Source: Planctomycetota bacterium (GTDB lineage Bacteria > Planctomycetota > Brocadiia > Brocadiales > Brocadiaceae). From it: a stretch of DNA of 38,615 nucleotides. Of the stretch, positions 9,293 through 17,375 are shown piece by piece (within the stretch, counting starts at the first letter, position 1; each line of letters starts with the position of its first letter). Under the pieces are notes generated by a model. That model made no database searches and was not told the origin of the DNA. It worked only from the letters and a program-made list of their open reading frames with translations. Where the stretch lies: contig JAHFOY010000008.1 in NCBI GenBank assembly GCA_023261485.1, positions 1 through 38,615 of the forward strand. The letters run 5' to 3'. Made by a program: the position numbers and the translations under genes.

Positions 9293-9375
9293 AGCGTTGG
9301 TGTCGGGGAAAAGCCTTGGTAGTGACATGCTCAGTTTTGGGCTTATCTGAGCAGCTTCGACACCGACGCTCTTTT
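9293..9375 (+). ncRNA. Strongly folded intergenic element: candidate structured RNA / leader of moxR
   Basis: A 13-bp closing stem (9293-9305 with 9358-9370, one G-U pair) encloses a second perfect 7-bp hairpin (9328-9334 with 9347-9353, 12-base loop). Loop bases 9340-9344 (GGCTT) are complementary to 9311-9315 (AAGCC), allowing a pseudoknot. The outer stem is followed directly by CTTTTTG, as in an intrinsic terminator. It lies between the PKD protein and moxR, so it may be a terminator, a riboswitch/attenuator of the moxR operon, or a stand-alone small RNA. A short mobile palindrome with 13-bp terminal repeats is the main alternative. It does not match a riboswitch class I can recognise. Confidence 0.5.
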
Positions 9376-9436
9376 TGTTTACAAATTCTTATAACCACAA
9401 ATCCATTTTCAGTTGCGGCTATGCAACCCTATTGCC

Positions 9437-10447
9437 ATGACTTCCACAGAAATTGAAAAGACCGACCTTCAGGCTATTGATAAGATAGTCGCGGGACGTG
9501 CCAAAATAAAAAATGAAATCGCAAAGGTTATTGTCGGACAGGAGGAGGTTATTGACGACCTCCTTATAGCCCTCTTTTGCAAAGGACATTGTTTGTTTGT
9601 AGGCGTGCCAGGACTTGCAAAAACACTCCTCGTGAGTACTCTCGCAAACGTTTTAAACCTTAGGTTTAACCGCATACAATTTACACCCGATCTGATGCCT
9701 GCCGATATTACCGGTACGGATATATTGGAGCAAGATCACGCCTCCGGTAAGAGATTTTTTAAATTTATCAAAGGCCCTATCTTTTCAAACATCTTGCTGG
9801 CCGACGAGATTAACCGCACGCCCCCAAAGACACAAGCAGCGCTGCTCCAGGCAATGCAGGAATACAAAGTAACTGCCAGCGGCACTACCTATTCTCTCGA
9901 TCTTCCCTTCATCGTCTTTGCCACACAGAACCCCATCGAGCAGGAAGGTACGTATCCCTTGCCTGAGGCGCAGCTTGACCGATTCATGTTTCAGATAAAT
10001 GTTCAGTATCCTTCAAAAGAAGAAGAAGTCGAGATTGTAAGAACAACCACATCCACATATAAACCAACAATAAATAAAGCTTTCAGCCCTGAAGAAATAA
10101 CGAGCCTTCAAGACCTTGTTACAAGGGTGCCGGTTGCCGATTATGTGCTTGAATATGCCATAAAATTGGTACGGGCATCAAGGCCGTCGGATTCCAGTTC
10201 GCCTGATTTTATTAAAAAATGGATTAGCTGGGGGGCTGGTCCCCGTGCATCACAATATCTCATCCTTGGCGGCAAAGCACGCGCATTGCTGGACGGCAGG
10301 TATGCAGTTACCTGCAACGACGTACGGGCAATTGCCAAGCCTATCTTGCAACACCGCATTATTACTAATTTCCACGCCGAGGCCGAAGGGAAGACGTCTT
10401 TACACATCATTGACCAGTTACTCGATACCATAAAAGAACACACGTGA
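9437..10447 (+). CDS. MoxR-family AAA+ ATPase
   Basis: A 336-residue AAA+ ATPase of the MoxR type: Walker A G-V-P-G-L-A-K-T at 56-63, Walker B L-L-A-D-E-I-N-R around 120-127 followed by the diagnostic P-P-K-T-Q-A-A-L-L-Q-A-M-Q-E, and sensor-1 A-T-Q-N-P-I-E-Q-E-G-T-Y-P-L-P-E-A-Q-L-D-R-F. MoxR proteins act as cytoplasmic chaperones that insert cofactors or mature protein complexes, usually with von Willebrand A partners. The DUF58 and BatA-like VWA proteins directly downstream fit this. A TTG at 9413 gives a longer frame, but the ATG at 9437 begins where family members normally begin. Neither candidate has a clear ribosome binding site, so the start is uncertain by eight residues. Confidence 0.9.
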   Translation: MTSTEIEKTDLQAIDKIVAGRAKIKNEIAKVIVGQEEVIDDLLIALFCKGHCLFVGVPGLAKTLLVSTLANVLNLRFNRIQFTPDLMPADITGTDILEQDHASGKRFFKFIKGPIFSNILLADEINRTPPKTQAALLQAMQEYKVTASGTTYSLDLPFIVFATQNPIEQEGTYPLPEAQLDRFMFQINVQYPSKEEEVEIVRTTTSTYKPTINKAFSPEEITSLQDLVTRVPVADYVLEYAIKLVRASRPSDSSSPDFIKKWISWGAGPRASQYLILGGKARALLDGRYAVTCNDVRAIAKPILQHRIITNFHAEAEGKTSLHIIDQLLDTIKEHT

Positions 10448-10456
10448 TAAATTTAC

Positions 10457-10528
10457 AATTTCGGATTTACGATTTTAGATGTATAAATTTTTTTATCCAT
10501 CAAAATCGCAAATCGCAAATCCAAAATT
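10457..10528. repeat. Imperfect long palindrome between moxR and DUF58 gene
   Basis: AATTTCGGATTTACGATTTT (10457-10476) faces CGCAAATCCAAAATT (about 10514-10528), which is its near reverse complement. The 3' arm carries an extra AATCGCA unit and a 16-base AT-rich loop separates the arms. The form is that of dispersed REP/MITE-like intergenic palindromes; inside the operon it could also modulate mRNA stability. Confidence 0.5.
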
Positions 10529-10547
10529 ATTTGCTTACGGTTAGTCT

Positions 10548-11453
10548 ATGCCAGAAAATCCTTTTGATCCGGTAACACTGTCCAAGATTGCCAGTATGGA
10601 ACTCCGTGCGAGGCTTGTGGTAGATGGGGTCTTGTCGGGCATTCACAAAAGCCCTTACAAAGGTTCCAGCATAGAATTTCTGGAACATAAAGAATATTCA
10701 CCCGGAAATGAGATAAAACACATTGACTGGAAGGTGCATGCTAGGACGGATAAGTATTACATCAAGGAATTCGAGGAGGAAACAAATCTCAAATGCTATA
10801 TATTCCTTGATACCAGCGGGTCAATGGAATATAAATCGACAGGCATCAGTAAGTTTGAATATGCCGCTACCCTTGCTGCCTCTCTGGCCTATTTATTGTT
10901 AAAGCAGTCTGATATGGTGGGTCTGATCAGCTTCAGTGACAAGGTACTCCAGTACGTGCCACCGAGATCGCGCATTACTCACTTACACGCACTGCTCAAT
11001 ACCCTCACAGCATTAAAACCTGCGGGTAAATCAAATACCAGTGTTATCCTCAACGAATTCATCGAGAAGATCAGCCGTCGTTCCTTAATTATTCTCATAT
11101 CTGATTTTTTTGATGATACAAATAAAGTAATAAATCAATTAAAGTATTTTCAATTCAAGAAAAATGAGGTTATTTTATTTCACATACTCGATCCGTATGA
11201 ATTGACATTTCCTTTCGAAACGATTACATATTTTGAGTCCATGGAAGACGAGAGACGTATCCTGGCTGATCCAAAGTCCATAAAAGACCGATACCTTTCC
11301 GGGATTAACCGTTATCTTGAACAATTCAAACAAGCATGCTTTGAAAACCAAATAGATTACTGGCTCATCGATTCTTCTACTCCGATGGACCAGTCGTTGA
11401 TCAAGTTTCTGGCAAGAAGAGAAAGCGCCTCACGCCCACTCCACAAATCCTGA
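10548..11453 (+). CDS. DUF58 domain protein (VWA-like, MoxR partner)
   Basis: A 301-residue DUF58 protein. The family signature E-Y-x-P-G-x-E-x-x-x-I-D-W-K is at residues 49-62, and a von Willebrand A fold follows with an intact MIDAS motif D-T-S-G-S at 88-92. There is no signal peptide or membrane helix, so it is cytoplasmic. DUF58 proteins are nearly always encoded next to MoxR ATPases and are thought to bridge the ATPase to its client; in batch-type operons they precede BatA. It lies 100 bases after moxR (with a palindromic repeat between) and 51 bases before the BatA-like gene, same strand. Confidence 0.92.
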   Translation: MPENPFDPVTLSKIASMELRARLVVDGVLSGIHKSPYKGSSIEFLEHKEYSPGNEIKHIDWKVHARTDKYYIKEFEEETNLKCYIFLDTSGSMEYKSTGISKFEYAATLAASLAYLLLKQSDMVGLISFSDKVLQYVPPRSRITHLHALLNTLTALKPAGKSNTSVILNEFIEKISRRSLIILISDFFDDTNKVINQLKYFQFKKNEVILFHILDPYELTFPFETITYFESMEDERRILADPKSIKDRYLSGINRYLEQFKQACFENQIDYWLIDSSTPMDQSLIKFLARRESASRPLHKS

Positions 11454-11504
11454 TATCAAATCTTTTTCATTTAAACCGACGCAAATAAGTAGTAAAATAA
11501 TTTC

Positions 11505-13637
11505 ATGATCTCATTCCTTAATCCCCTGTTATTATTCGGTATTCTGGGTGCCATTATTCCCATTATCATCCATCTCATAAATAAGAAGAAGGCCGTCTCC
11601 CATAAATTTGCAGCCATCGACTTTATATTACAGACCAATAAGCGCATTTCGGTAAAATTCAAACTTCGCCAACTGATCCTGTTAATCCTCAGGGCTTCAT
11701 TGCTCGCCTTCCTCGCTATGGCCCTTGCAAGGCCATTTATGAAAAACTTTATCGGCGGAGCGCCCGAAAAGAACGTGCCGACCAGCAACGTTATTATCGT
11801 AGACGATTCGTACAGCATGCAGTACTCAGAGGATAATGAATCGTTTTTTATGTCTGCCAAGACAGCAGCGAGGGGGGTTATTAATAATTTAACGAAAAAT
11901 GACGATGCCGCTGTAATCACCTGCTCAAGTTTGGGATCACAAGTCCTCCCTGAACTTGATTATGACAAAAAAAATCTTTTAAACTTAATTGAACAATTAC
12001 AACCCGGTTTTGCTACCACGCATATTGTACCAGCACTGGATGCGGCAGTTGAGATATTAACTTCTGCTAAGGCATCTATTAAACGGATATTCCTGCTTAC
12101 AGACCTGACACGGAACGGCTGGGATATCGATTGGTTCAAGAGTGGAAATGAAAAACTCCGCAGCCATGTGTCAAATATCCATATCGTGGACTTATCGGAA
12201 GGCAGGGAACTCAAGAATATAGCCGTTACCCATATTGAACCACAGATTAACGTGTCAGAAAGAAGTGCAGAAAGTACCCTCAAGGTGGTCGTATCTAATT
12301 TTACACCCACGCGGGTCAAAAACCTCCTGGCACAAGTTTTTTTAGACCAAAAAAAAGTGGCTCAGGGATTTTTCAACATCGAGCCAAACGCATCGGAGAC
12401 AAAGGAATTTTACTTTAGCGTGGAAAAAGGGAAAGGGCACACCGGCTGGGTTGAAATTTCTGAGGACAATCTGAACACAGACAATAAACGATATTTTGCT
12501 ATCAATACATCGAACAAGCTGGATGCCTTATTGATTGACGGCGATCCCAAAACAAATATCTACGAGAGTGAAACGTTTTATCTGGAGAAGGCTTTAAATC
12601 CCGGACGGGAGCATGCATCCTCTATCAAACCTACGATATGTTCAATACACGAAGTTAAAAACTTCGACTTTGCCAATTTTGATATTGTCTTTTTGTGTAA
12701 TGTCGAAACCCTGCCGCCTGAAAAGATTCATGAACTTGATAAATTTGTCAAAGAAGGCGGATCGGTTATTTTTTCACTTGGGAATAAGGTGGACGCCAAT
12801 TACTACAATAATTCATTTGGCACACTGCTGCCGCATCGACTCCATACCACGAGGACTTTTTCCAGCGATAGTCCGCTATCGGAAGAACAACCACTTCACC
12901 TGAAAACCGCAGAACCTATACACCCCGCCTTACGCATTCTTTCTGAAACGAATATGAATACGTTGTCTTCCGTGAAATTTTATCGGGTATTTTATGTCGA
13001 CCCAACACCATTGGGTAATTGTAAAACCGTACTATCATTTTCAGATGATACACCAGCCATAATTGAAAGACAGGTTGACCGGGGAAGATGTGTGCTCTTT
13101 ACATCGTCGGTAGATAGAGACTGGACGGATATGCCAGTAAAACCCTTTTTTCTTCCATTAATGCAGCAACTGTGCAGATTTTCAACGGGAAATATTGCAG
13201 AAGAAATACAAAATGAAACGCTGGTCAGACACGATTGGCAGGTTCTCTGTCCAGAAGAGATTAACAGCCTGGAAATAACCAATCCGGAAGGCGCAAAAGC
13301 CGTCTTACAACCTCAACTAATTGATAACGAAAAATCATTTTTATACAGCGAGACAAACATTCCGGGGATTTATACCGTTACCGTGGATGAGAAGCCTCAT
13401 CCACAATTTCCCTCATATTTTCAAGTGAATGTAGACACCACAGAAGCTAATCTTGCAAAGATAAATCAAAAAGAACTTACCGCCATCCTGGGTGGTGTAA
13501 ACCTAACCATAACAACCTCTCCTGTCAGTGAAGGCAGTGAAGTACTCATGGGCGAGGCCAAAAAGACCCTCTGGGGCACACTCCTCTTCCTCGCCCTCTG
13601 CATCCTCTTTGTCGAATCCTTCGTTTCGAGAAAATAA
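11505..13637 (+). CDS. BatA-like membrane VWA protein (aerotolerance-regulator N-terminal domain)
   Basis: A 710-residue protein opening with the BatA N-terminal module: a first membrane helix with N-P-L-L-L-F-G-I-L-G-A (residues 6-16), a basic loop, and a second helix R-A-S-L-L-A-F-L-A-M-A-L-A-R-P (64-78). A VWA domain follows with MIDAS D-x-S-x-S at 100-104. A long extracytoplasmic region (about 290-680) with beta-rich and glutamine-amidotransferase-like segments precedes a final helix at about 688-706. It forms the likely membrane arm of the MoxR-DUF58-BatA complex implicated in envelope-stress tolerance and periplasmic protein maturation. The architecture matches long BatA-type proteins common in Planctomycetes and Bacteroidetes. 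It is the last gene of this plus-strand cluster. Confidence 0.88.
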   Translation: MISFLNPLLLFGILGAIIPIIIHLINKKKAVSHKFAAIDFILQTNKRISVKFKLRQLILLILRASLLAFLAMALARPFMKNFIGGAPEKNVPTSNVIIVDDSYSMQYSEDNESFFMSAKTAARGVINNLTKNDDAAVITCSSLGSQVLPELDYDKKNLLNLIEQLQPGFATTHIVPALDAAVEILTSAKASIKRIFLLTDLTRNGWDIDWFKSGNEKLRSHVSNIHIVDLSEGRELKNIAVTHIEPQINVSERSAESTLKVVVSNFTPTRVKNLLAQVFLDQKKVAQGFFNIEPNASETKEFYFSVEKGKGHTGWVEISEDNLNTDNKRYFAINTSNKLDALLIDGDPKTNIYESETFYLEKALNPGREHASSIKPTICSIHEVKNFDFANFDIVFLCNVETLPPEKIHELDKFVKEGGSVIFSLGNKVDANYYNNSFGTLLPHRLHTTRTFSSDSPLSEEQPLHLKTAEPIHPALRILSETNMNTLSSVKFYRVFYVDPTPLGNCKTVLSFSDDTPAIIERQVDRGRCVLFTSSVDRDWTDMPVKPFFLPLMQQLCRFSTGNIAEEIQNETLVRHDWQVLCPEEINSLEITNPEGAKAVLQPQLIDNEKSFLYSETNIPGIYTVTVDEKPHPQFPSYFQVNVDTTEANLAKINQKELTAILGGVNLTITTSPVSEGSEVLMGEAKKTLWGTLLFLALCILFVESFVSRK

Positions 13638-13683
13638 TTTTTATTGACATACCTGGATTTTTTAACTAATATTTTAATCTAAC

Positions 13684-13708
13684 TAACAATCATTATTTCT
13701 TATTGTTA
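13684..13708. promoter_or_regulatory. Dyad operator candidate at the Fur/PerR-like gene
   Basis: TAACAAT (13684-13690) and ATTGTTA (13702-13708) form perfect 7-bp arms around an 11-base AT-rich spacer, ending 9 bases before the ATG at 13718. Position and symmetry fit a binding site for the regulator's own product (autoregulation), as is common for Fur-family genes. It is not a match to the E. coli Fur box. Confidence 0.45.
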
Positions 13709-13717
13709 AAAATAAAT

Positions 13718-14134
13718 ATGGAAACGGTAGAAAAACTGACTGAAATACTGAGAAGCCACGGCATGAAGATCACCCCGCAGCGGTTGATGATCTTTAAAGT
13801 GCTGGAGAATAATACCTCACATCCGTCCGCAGAAGAGGTCTTTAGAAGGGTAAAAAGGATTTATCCTACCGTGTCGTTTACTACGATCTACAAAACCCTG
13901 GAAACCTTGCGGGATCTGGGAGAGGTGAAAGAACTCATAATTGACGAAGACCGCAAACACTACGACCCCAACATCAACACCCACCATCACGTTATCTGCT
14001 CTTCCTGCAAAAAAATTCATGACATCTTTGAGGATTTTTCACCGCACGTCAAATTACCCGATTCCCTGAAAAAGGATTACACTGTCTCCGGGTTTCAGAT
14101 ATCCTTCCACGGCACCTGCAAGGAATGCGCCTAA
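13718..14134 (+). CDS. Fur-family regulator, PerR-like
   Basis: A 138-residue Fur-family repressor. Residues 1-80 form the winged helix (K-I-T-P-Q-R at 17-22; S-F-T-T-I-Y-K-T-L recognition helix at 53-61). The regulatory metal site can be aligned with PerR: H35, D83, H89, H91 and D102, with Asp where Fur proteins usually have Glu. This favours a peroxide-sensing PerR role in which iron oxidises the histidines. Structural zinc cysteines are C94-x2-C97 and C134-x2-C137. The frame extends to a TTG at 13703, but the ATG at 13718 gives the family-typical N-terminus and leaves the upstream dyad outside the gene. PerR targets normally include peroxide defence genes; none is adjacent. It is convergent with the amidotransferase gene. 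Confidence 0.88.
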   Translation: METVEKLTEILRSHGMKITPQRLMIFKVLENNTSHPSAEEVFRRVKRIYPTVSFTTIYKTLETLRDLGEVKELIIDEDRKHYDPNINTHHHVICSSCKKIHDIFEDFSPHVKLPDSLKKDYTVSGFQISFHGTCKECA

Positions 14135-14157
14135 GGCATTTGCAACAAACCTGCTTT

Positions 14158-14219
14158 TTAACCACAGATTCTCGGGAATCAAAAAGTCCCCTCCTGGGAG
14201 GGGATAAAGGGGTGGGTTA
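14158..14219. repeat. Intergenic repeat with GC-rich hairpin (Fur/amidotransferase convergent gap)
   Basis: The gap between two converging genes holds an AACCACAGATT tract followed by CCCCTC (14188-14193) and GAGGGG (14198-14203), a perfect 6-bp stem with a four-base loop, then a G-rich tail. It resembles widely dispersed bacterial intergenic repeats of the ACCACAGA and CCCCTCC...GGGGTGGG types. It may act as a bidirectional transcription end, but no U-run is present. Confidence 0.4.
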
Positions 14220-14918
14220 TTCGGAGGCTTTGATAAGGGCATTGAATAAGGCCAGGTGGTATGGTGAGCCTGTCATGCGCTCTGGATGCCACTGGACGCC
14301 CACAAGAAATGGATAATCCCTACATTCGATAGCTTCAATAATACCATCCGCAGTATGCGCCGTATCTTTCAAGCCTTTGCCTAATCTCTTAATGGCCTGG
14401 TGATGTGTACTGTTGGCCTCGATACGGTCTGTTCCAATAATTTTATGGAGAAGAGAATCTTTTCTTATGGTAACAGTATGGGTGTATCGCTTGTTTTGTG
14501 AATCTTTGTGAATTATGGGAGTTTTTACTTCAGACGGAATGTCCTGTATTAACGAACCCCCCAGGGCGACATTTACAAGCTGAATACCATAGCAAATAGC
14601 CAGAATGGGTTTTTTCATCTGGATGGACGTTCCTACTAAAATAAAATCGGAGGTATCTTTATCGGGATGGACGCATACTGTTTTTTCTTGCCTTTCTTCT
14701 CCATAGCGTTGTGGTGGGACATCATTCCCTCCGGGGAGGAGCAATCCGGCTATTTTTTTCAGTAAGAGTTCCACGTCGCTTTTGTCCTTGATAATGGGCA
14801 ATAAGAATGGGATTCCGCCTGCCGCAACGACGGCCTCGCTATAGTCTCTATAGGTAAAAGAATAAGGCTGTTTTCCTTCCTCTTCATAGTCGCAGTTGAT
14901 GCCAATAATTGGTTTCAT
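14217..14918 (-). CDS. Class I glutamine amidotransferase-like, PuuD family
   Basis: A 233-residue peptidase C26 protein. The catalytic triad is visible: nucleophile C109 in A-I-C-Y-G-I-Q, and H211 plus E213 in V-Q-W-H-P-E. The oxyanion-strand motif L-L-L-P-G-G-N-D is at 59-66. The family hydrolyses gamma-glutamyl amides (for example gamma-glutamyl-GABA) in the cytoplasm. Its start overlaps the stop of the upstream aminotransferase by four bases (ATGA), so the two are translationally coupled. Since the partner belongs to the sugar-aminotransferase family, it may supply or process an amino group in nucleotide-sugar or glycan modification rather than polyamine degradation; that is inference. 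Confidence 0.86.
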   Translation of the reverse strand: MKPIIGINCDYEEEGKQPYSFTYRDYSEAVVAAGGIPFLLPIIKDKSDVELLLKKIAGLLLPGGNDVPPQRYGEERQEKTVCVHPDKDTSDFILVGTSIQMKKPILAICYGIQLVNVALGGSLIQDIPSEVKTPIIHKDSQNKRYTHTVTIRKDSLLHKIIGTDRIEANSTHHQAIKRLGKGLKDTAHTADGIIEAIECRDYPFLVGVQWHPERMTGSPYHLALFNALIKASE

Positions 14919-16099
14919 ATATAATGTTTTTCTGCGATCTTTTTTACCGCATTGATAACATCATCGGTATCTTCTTCTGTTAGTTTTGCCGAGAGCGGCA
15001 GGGAAATCGTCCTGTCTGAGACAAATTCGGCGTTGGGAAAATCACCGCGTTTAAATCCAAAGGTGTTTGCATAGTATGGATGCAGATGTAATGCCACGAA
15101 GTGGATACCCGTACCTATATTTTCATTGTGAAGCGCCTGCTGAAAGGCGTCCCTGCTTATTCCGATCTTATCAATATCTAGGAGTGGCGTATAAAGATGC
15201 CGTGCATGGATGGTGTCCTTCTCCGCAGGTGCTGGAATAATGAGTGGTAATTCCTGAAACGCCTGATCATATTTCTTCCATATCTTTTCACGTATCTTGT
15301 GATACTTGTTAATACGCTTTAATTGGTGGATGCCCAGGGCAGCCTGGATGTCCATCATGTTGTACTTGTAACCGGGAAAAACGACCTGATAGTGCTTAAA
15401 ACCTTTATCTGAATATCTATGCCATGCCCCCTTGCTCATACCATGCAATCCGTACATCTGCACCTTCTCTGCCCAGTCTTTGTTGTTTGTAGTTACCATT
15501 CCTCCTTCGCCTGTGCACACATTTTTTGTAACATAGAAACTGAATACAGTTATATCCCCGATATTACCCGCCCTTTGTCCCTTGTATACAGTTTCAATCG
15601 CATGGGCGGCATCTGTAATAACGAGCAGGTGATGTTTCTTCGCTATGGACATGATGGCATCCATGTCGCAAGGTCTTCCGGCAAAGTGGACGGGGATAAT
15701 GGCCCGGGTTCGTTTGGTGATGCTTTTCTCTATGAGGTTTGGGTCGATATTCATCGAGCGTTTATCAATATCAACAAATACCGGTTTAGCCCCGATATGC
15801 GTAATAACATTAGCCGTGGCGGCAAAGGTCATGGGTGTGGTAATAATCTCGTCACCGCGGCCGAGTCCCGATACGATCATGGCAAGGTGAAGACCTGCCG
15901 TACAGGAATGGAGCGCCATGGCGTATCTTGTCCCCATGTATTTTCTGAACATTTCCTCGAACCTGGCTACCTTTGGGCCTGTGGAAATCCAGCCTGAACG
16001 CAAGGTGTCAACGACTTCGTTTATTTCCGCCTCTTCTACCCTGGGACTGCCGAAAATGAGATAGTTTTTTCGTATGGGTTTATTTTTCTTTTGTGTCAT
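14915..16099 (-). CDS. DegT/DnrJ/EryC1/StrS family PLP aminotransferase
   Basis: A 394-residue type-I-fold PLP enzyme of the nucleotide-sugar aminotransferase class. Motifs include G-W-I-S-T-G-P-K-V-x-x-F-E at 36-48, H-S-C-T-A-G-L-H at 64-71, I-T-D-A-A-H-A with PLP-nitrogen Asp at D163, and the Schiff-base lysine K192 in F-S-F-Y-V-T-K-N with C-T-G-E-G-G following. Relatives (ArnB, PseC, spore-coat aminotransferases) transfer an amino group from glutamate to a keto-sugar nucleotide. The lysine-containing active site argues for aminotransferase and not the dehydratase sub-branch that has His. It lies 50 bases after the GT4 gene on the same strand and is coupled to the amidotransferase downstream. 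Confidence 0.9.
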   Translation of the reverse strand: MTQKKNKPIRKNYLIFGSPRVEEAEINEVVDTLRSGWISTGPKVARFEEMFRKYMGTRYAMALHSCTAGLHLAMIVSGLGRGDEIITTPMTFAATANVITHIGAKPVFVDIDKRSMNIDPNLIEKSITKRTRAIIPVHFAGRPCDMDAIMSIAKKHHLLVITDAAHAIETVYKGQRAGNIGDITVFSFYVTKNVCTGEGGMVTTNNKDWAEKVQMYGLHGMSKGAWHRYSDKGFKHYQVVFPGYKYNMMDIQAALGIHQLKRINKYHKIREKIWKKYDQAFQELPLIIPAPAEKDTIHARHLYTPLLDIDKIGISRDAFQQALHNENIGTGIHFVALHLHPYYANTFGFKRGDFPNAEFVSDRTISLPLSAKLTEEDTDDVINAVKKIAEKHYI

Positions 16100-16149
16100 G
16101 TAATTCCCAATTTGTTAATTGATCTTGGATAAACCTCCCGCGCTACGAG

Positions 16150-17304
16150 TTATTTCCGGATTAAAGTATCATATATATTTTCTAATTTTTCAACCTCTTT
16201 ATGAATATTATAATTCATTTCAACATGCCTTCTGCCTTCCCTGCCCATAGTTGGCCATTCTTCCGGGTGGTCAATGAGATATCCCAGGCGTTCTGCAAGT
16301 GCATCGGCATCCCGTTCCGGTACGAGAAATCCACTCTTCCCGTTGACTACGACTTCCGGTATATCTGCATGGTATGTCGAAAGTACTGGGACGCCCGATG
16401 CCTGTGCCTCTAAAAGGGTTGTAGGCGCTCCGCCTTCGCTATCACCATTCTGAGCGGTTGCGCTGGGTTGAATGTAAATGTGCGCCTTTTCTAATTCCTC
16501 TAAAAAAACACGGTGCGTTTGATAACCCAGAAGACAAACATACGGACTGAGATTGTTTTCGTGAATAAAAGCCCCAATATTATCCCTTAGTATACCATCA
16601 CCGATAATTCTGAATTCAATCCGTTGATTTTTTGGTATTAAAATATTTAATGCCTGTAAGGCATATATGAGTCCCTTTTTTTCAACAAACCTCCCGCAGA
16701 ACAAGATAACAATTCGCCCATCTGAAGGAGATACCCTTTCTTTGAAATGGATTTTTTCAATGTCAACCCCAATGTATTCTATGCTGATTTTTTCTTCAGG
16801 ACACCCAATTCCCATAAGCGCCCGTTTCATGTTATTCCCTTCCACAAGAAATAAGTCGCCTTCGTTAAACAGCCGCTGATATGCCTTATTCCACAGTTCT
16901 TCACGAGGCAGTTGGGTTACGTCGAATCCATAAAAAGTAGTGATAAGCGGCAGTTTAAGCCATCGTTTTATGGGAATCATTGCAACGCCCTGAGGCCCAA
17001 AGTGTGCATGTATGAGACGTGCCTGTTCTTGTTTCAAAACATATTTGAAGTACAGGATATGTTCGAAATATATTTTTTTATTGAGATACAGATAGTATCC
17101 CAAACGGTCTCTGAACCACCACCATGAATAACGTTTGATTATAGAACTATCGTATATGGGACGAAACGGGAACTGTTCTGAATGGGTTACCTGCGTGGTT
17201 AAAACAATCGGCTTATATCTCTTTATATTTGTGAGGTACGAATATATGAAGGTTTCGGATAGTCCAAGATAAGTTTGAATGGCATGGGCAATGATTGGTT
17301 TCAT
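16150..17304 (-). CDS. Glycosyltransferase family 4 (WcaL/AmsK-like)
   Basis: A 384-residue GT-B glycosyltransferase. The N-terminus (S-E-T-F-I-Y near residues 16-21) is typical of the colanic-acid/amylovoran branch, which begins with an E-T-F motif. The H-A-H-F-G-P-Q-G segment lies near residues 98-105. The donor-binding half has F-C-G-R-F-V-E-K-K-G (about 204-213) and E-G-G-A-P-T-T-L-L-E-A-Q-A-S-G-V-P-V, the conserved acidic pair of retaining family-4 enzymes. It probably adds a hexose to a lipid-linked exopolysaccharide intermediate at the inner membrane. It follows hslU by 71 bases on the same strand and precedes the sugar aminotransferase, suggesting a small glycan-modification set. Confidence 0.9.
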   Translation of the reverse strand: MKPIIAHAIQTYLGLSETFIYSYLTNIKRYKPIVLTTQVTHSEQFPFRPIYDSSIIKRYSWWWFRDRLGYYLYLNKKIYFEHILYFKYVLKQEQARLIHAHFGPQGVAMIPIKRWLKLPLITTFYGFDVTQLPREELWNKAYQRLFNEGDLFLVEGNNMKRALMGIGCPEEKISIEYIGVDIEKIHFKERVSPSDGRIVILFCGRFVEKKGLIYALQALNILIPKNQRIEFRIIGDGILRDNIGAFIHENNLSPYVCLLGYQTHRVFLEELEKAHIYIQPSATAQNGDSEGGAPTTLLEAQASGVPVLSTYHADIPEVVVNGKSGFLVPERDADALAERLGYLIDHPEEWPTMGREGRRHVEMNYNIHKEVEKLENIYDTLIRK

Positions 17305-17338
17305 CAGGGGAAAACGGCTTTTTTTATTTATTCATTCA

Positions 17339-17365
17339 TTTGTGCCATCTATGCAATCCGTGGTT
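17339..17365. repeat. Short dispersed-repeat fragment in the hslU-GT4 gap
   Basis: The segment containing GCAATCCGTGGTT is of the same kind as the ACCACGGAT (rc ATCCGTGGT) arm at 25842-25850. It looks like half of a degenerate intergenic palindrome family present several times in this window. Confidence 0.3.
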
Positions 17366-17375
17366 CCAGAGTCTT

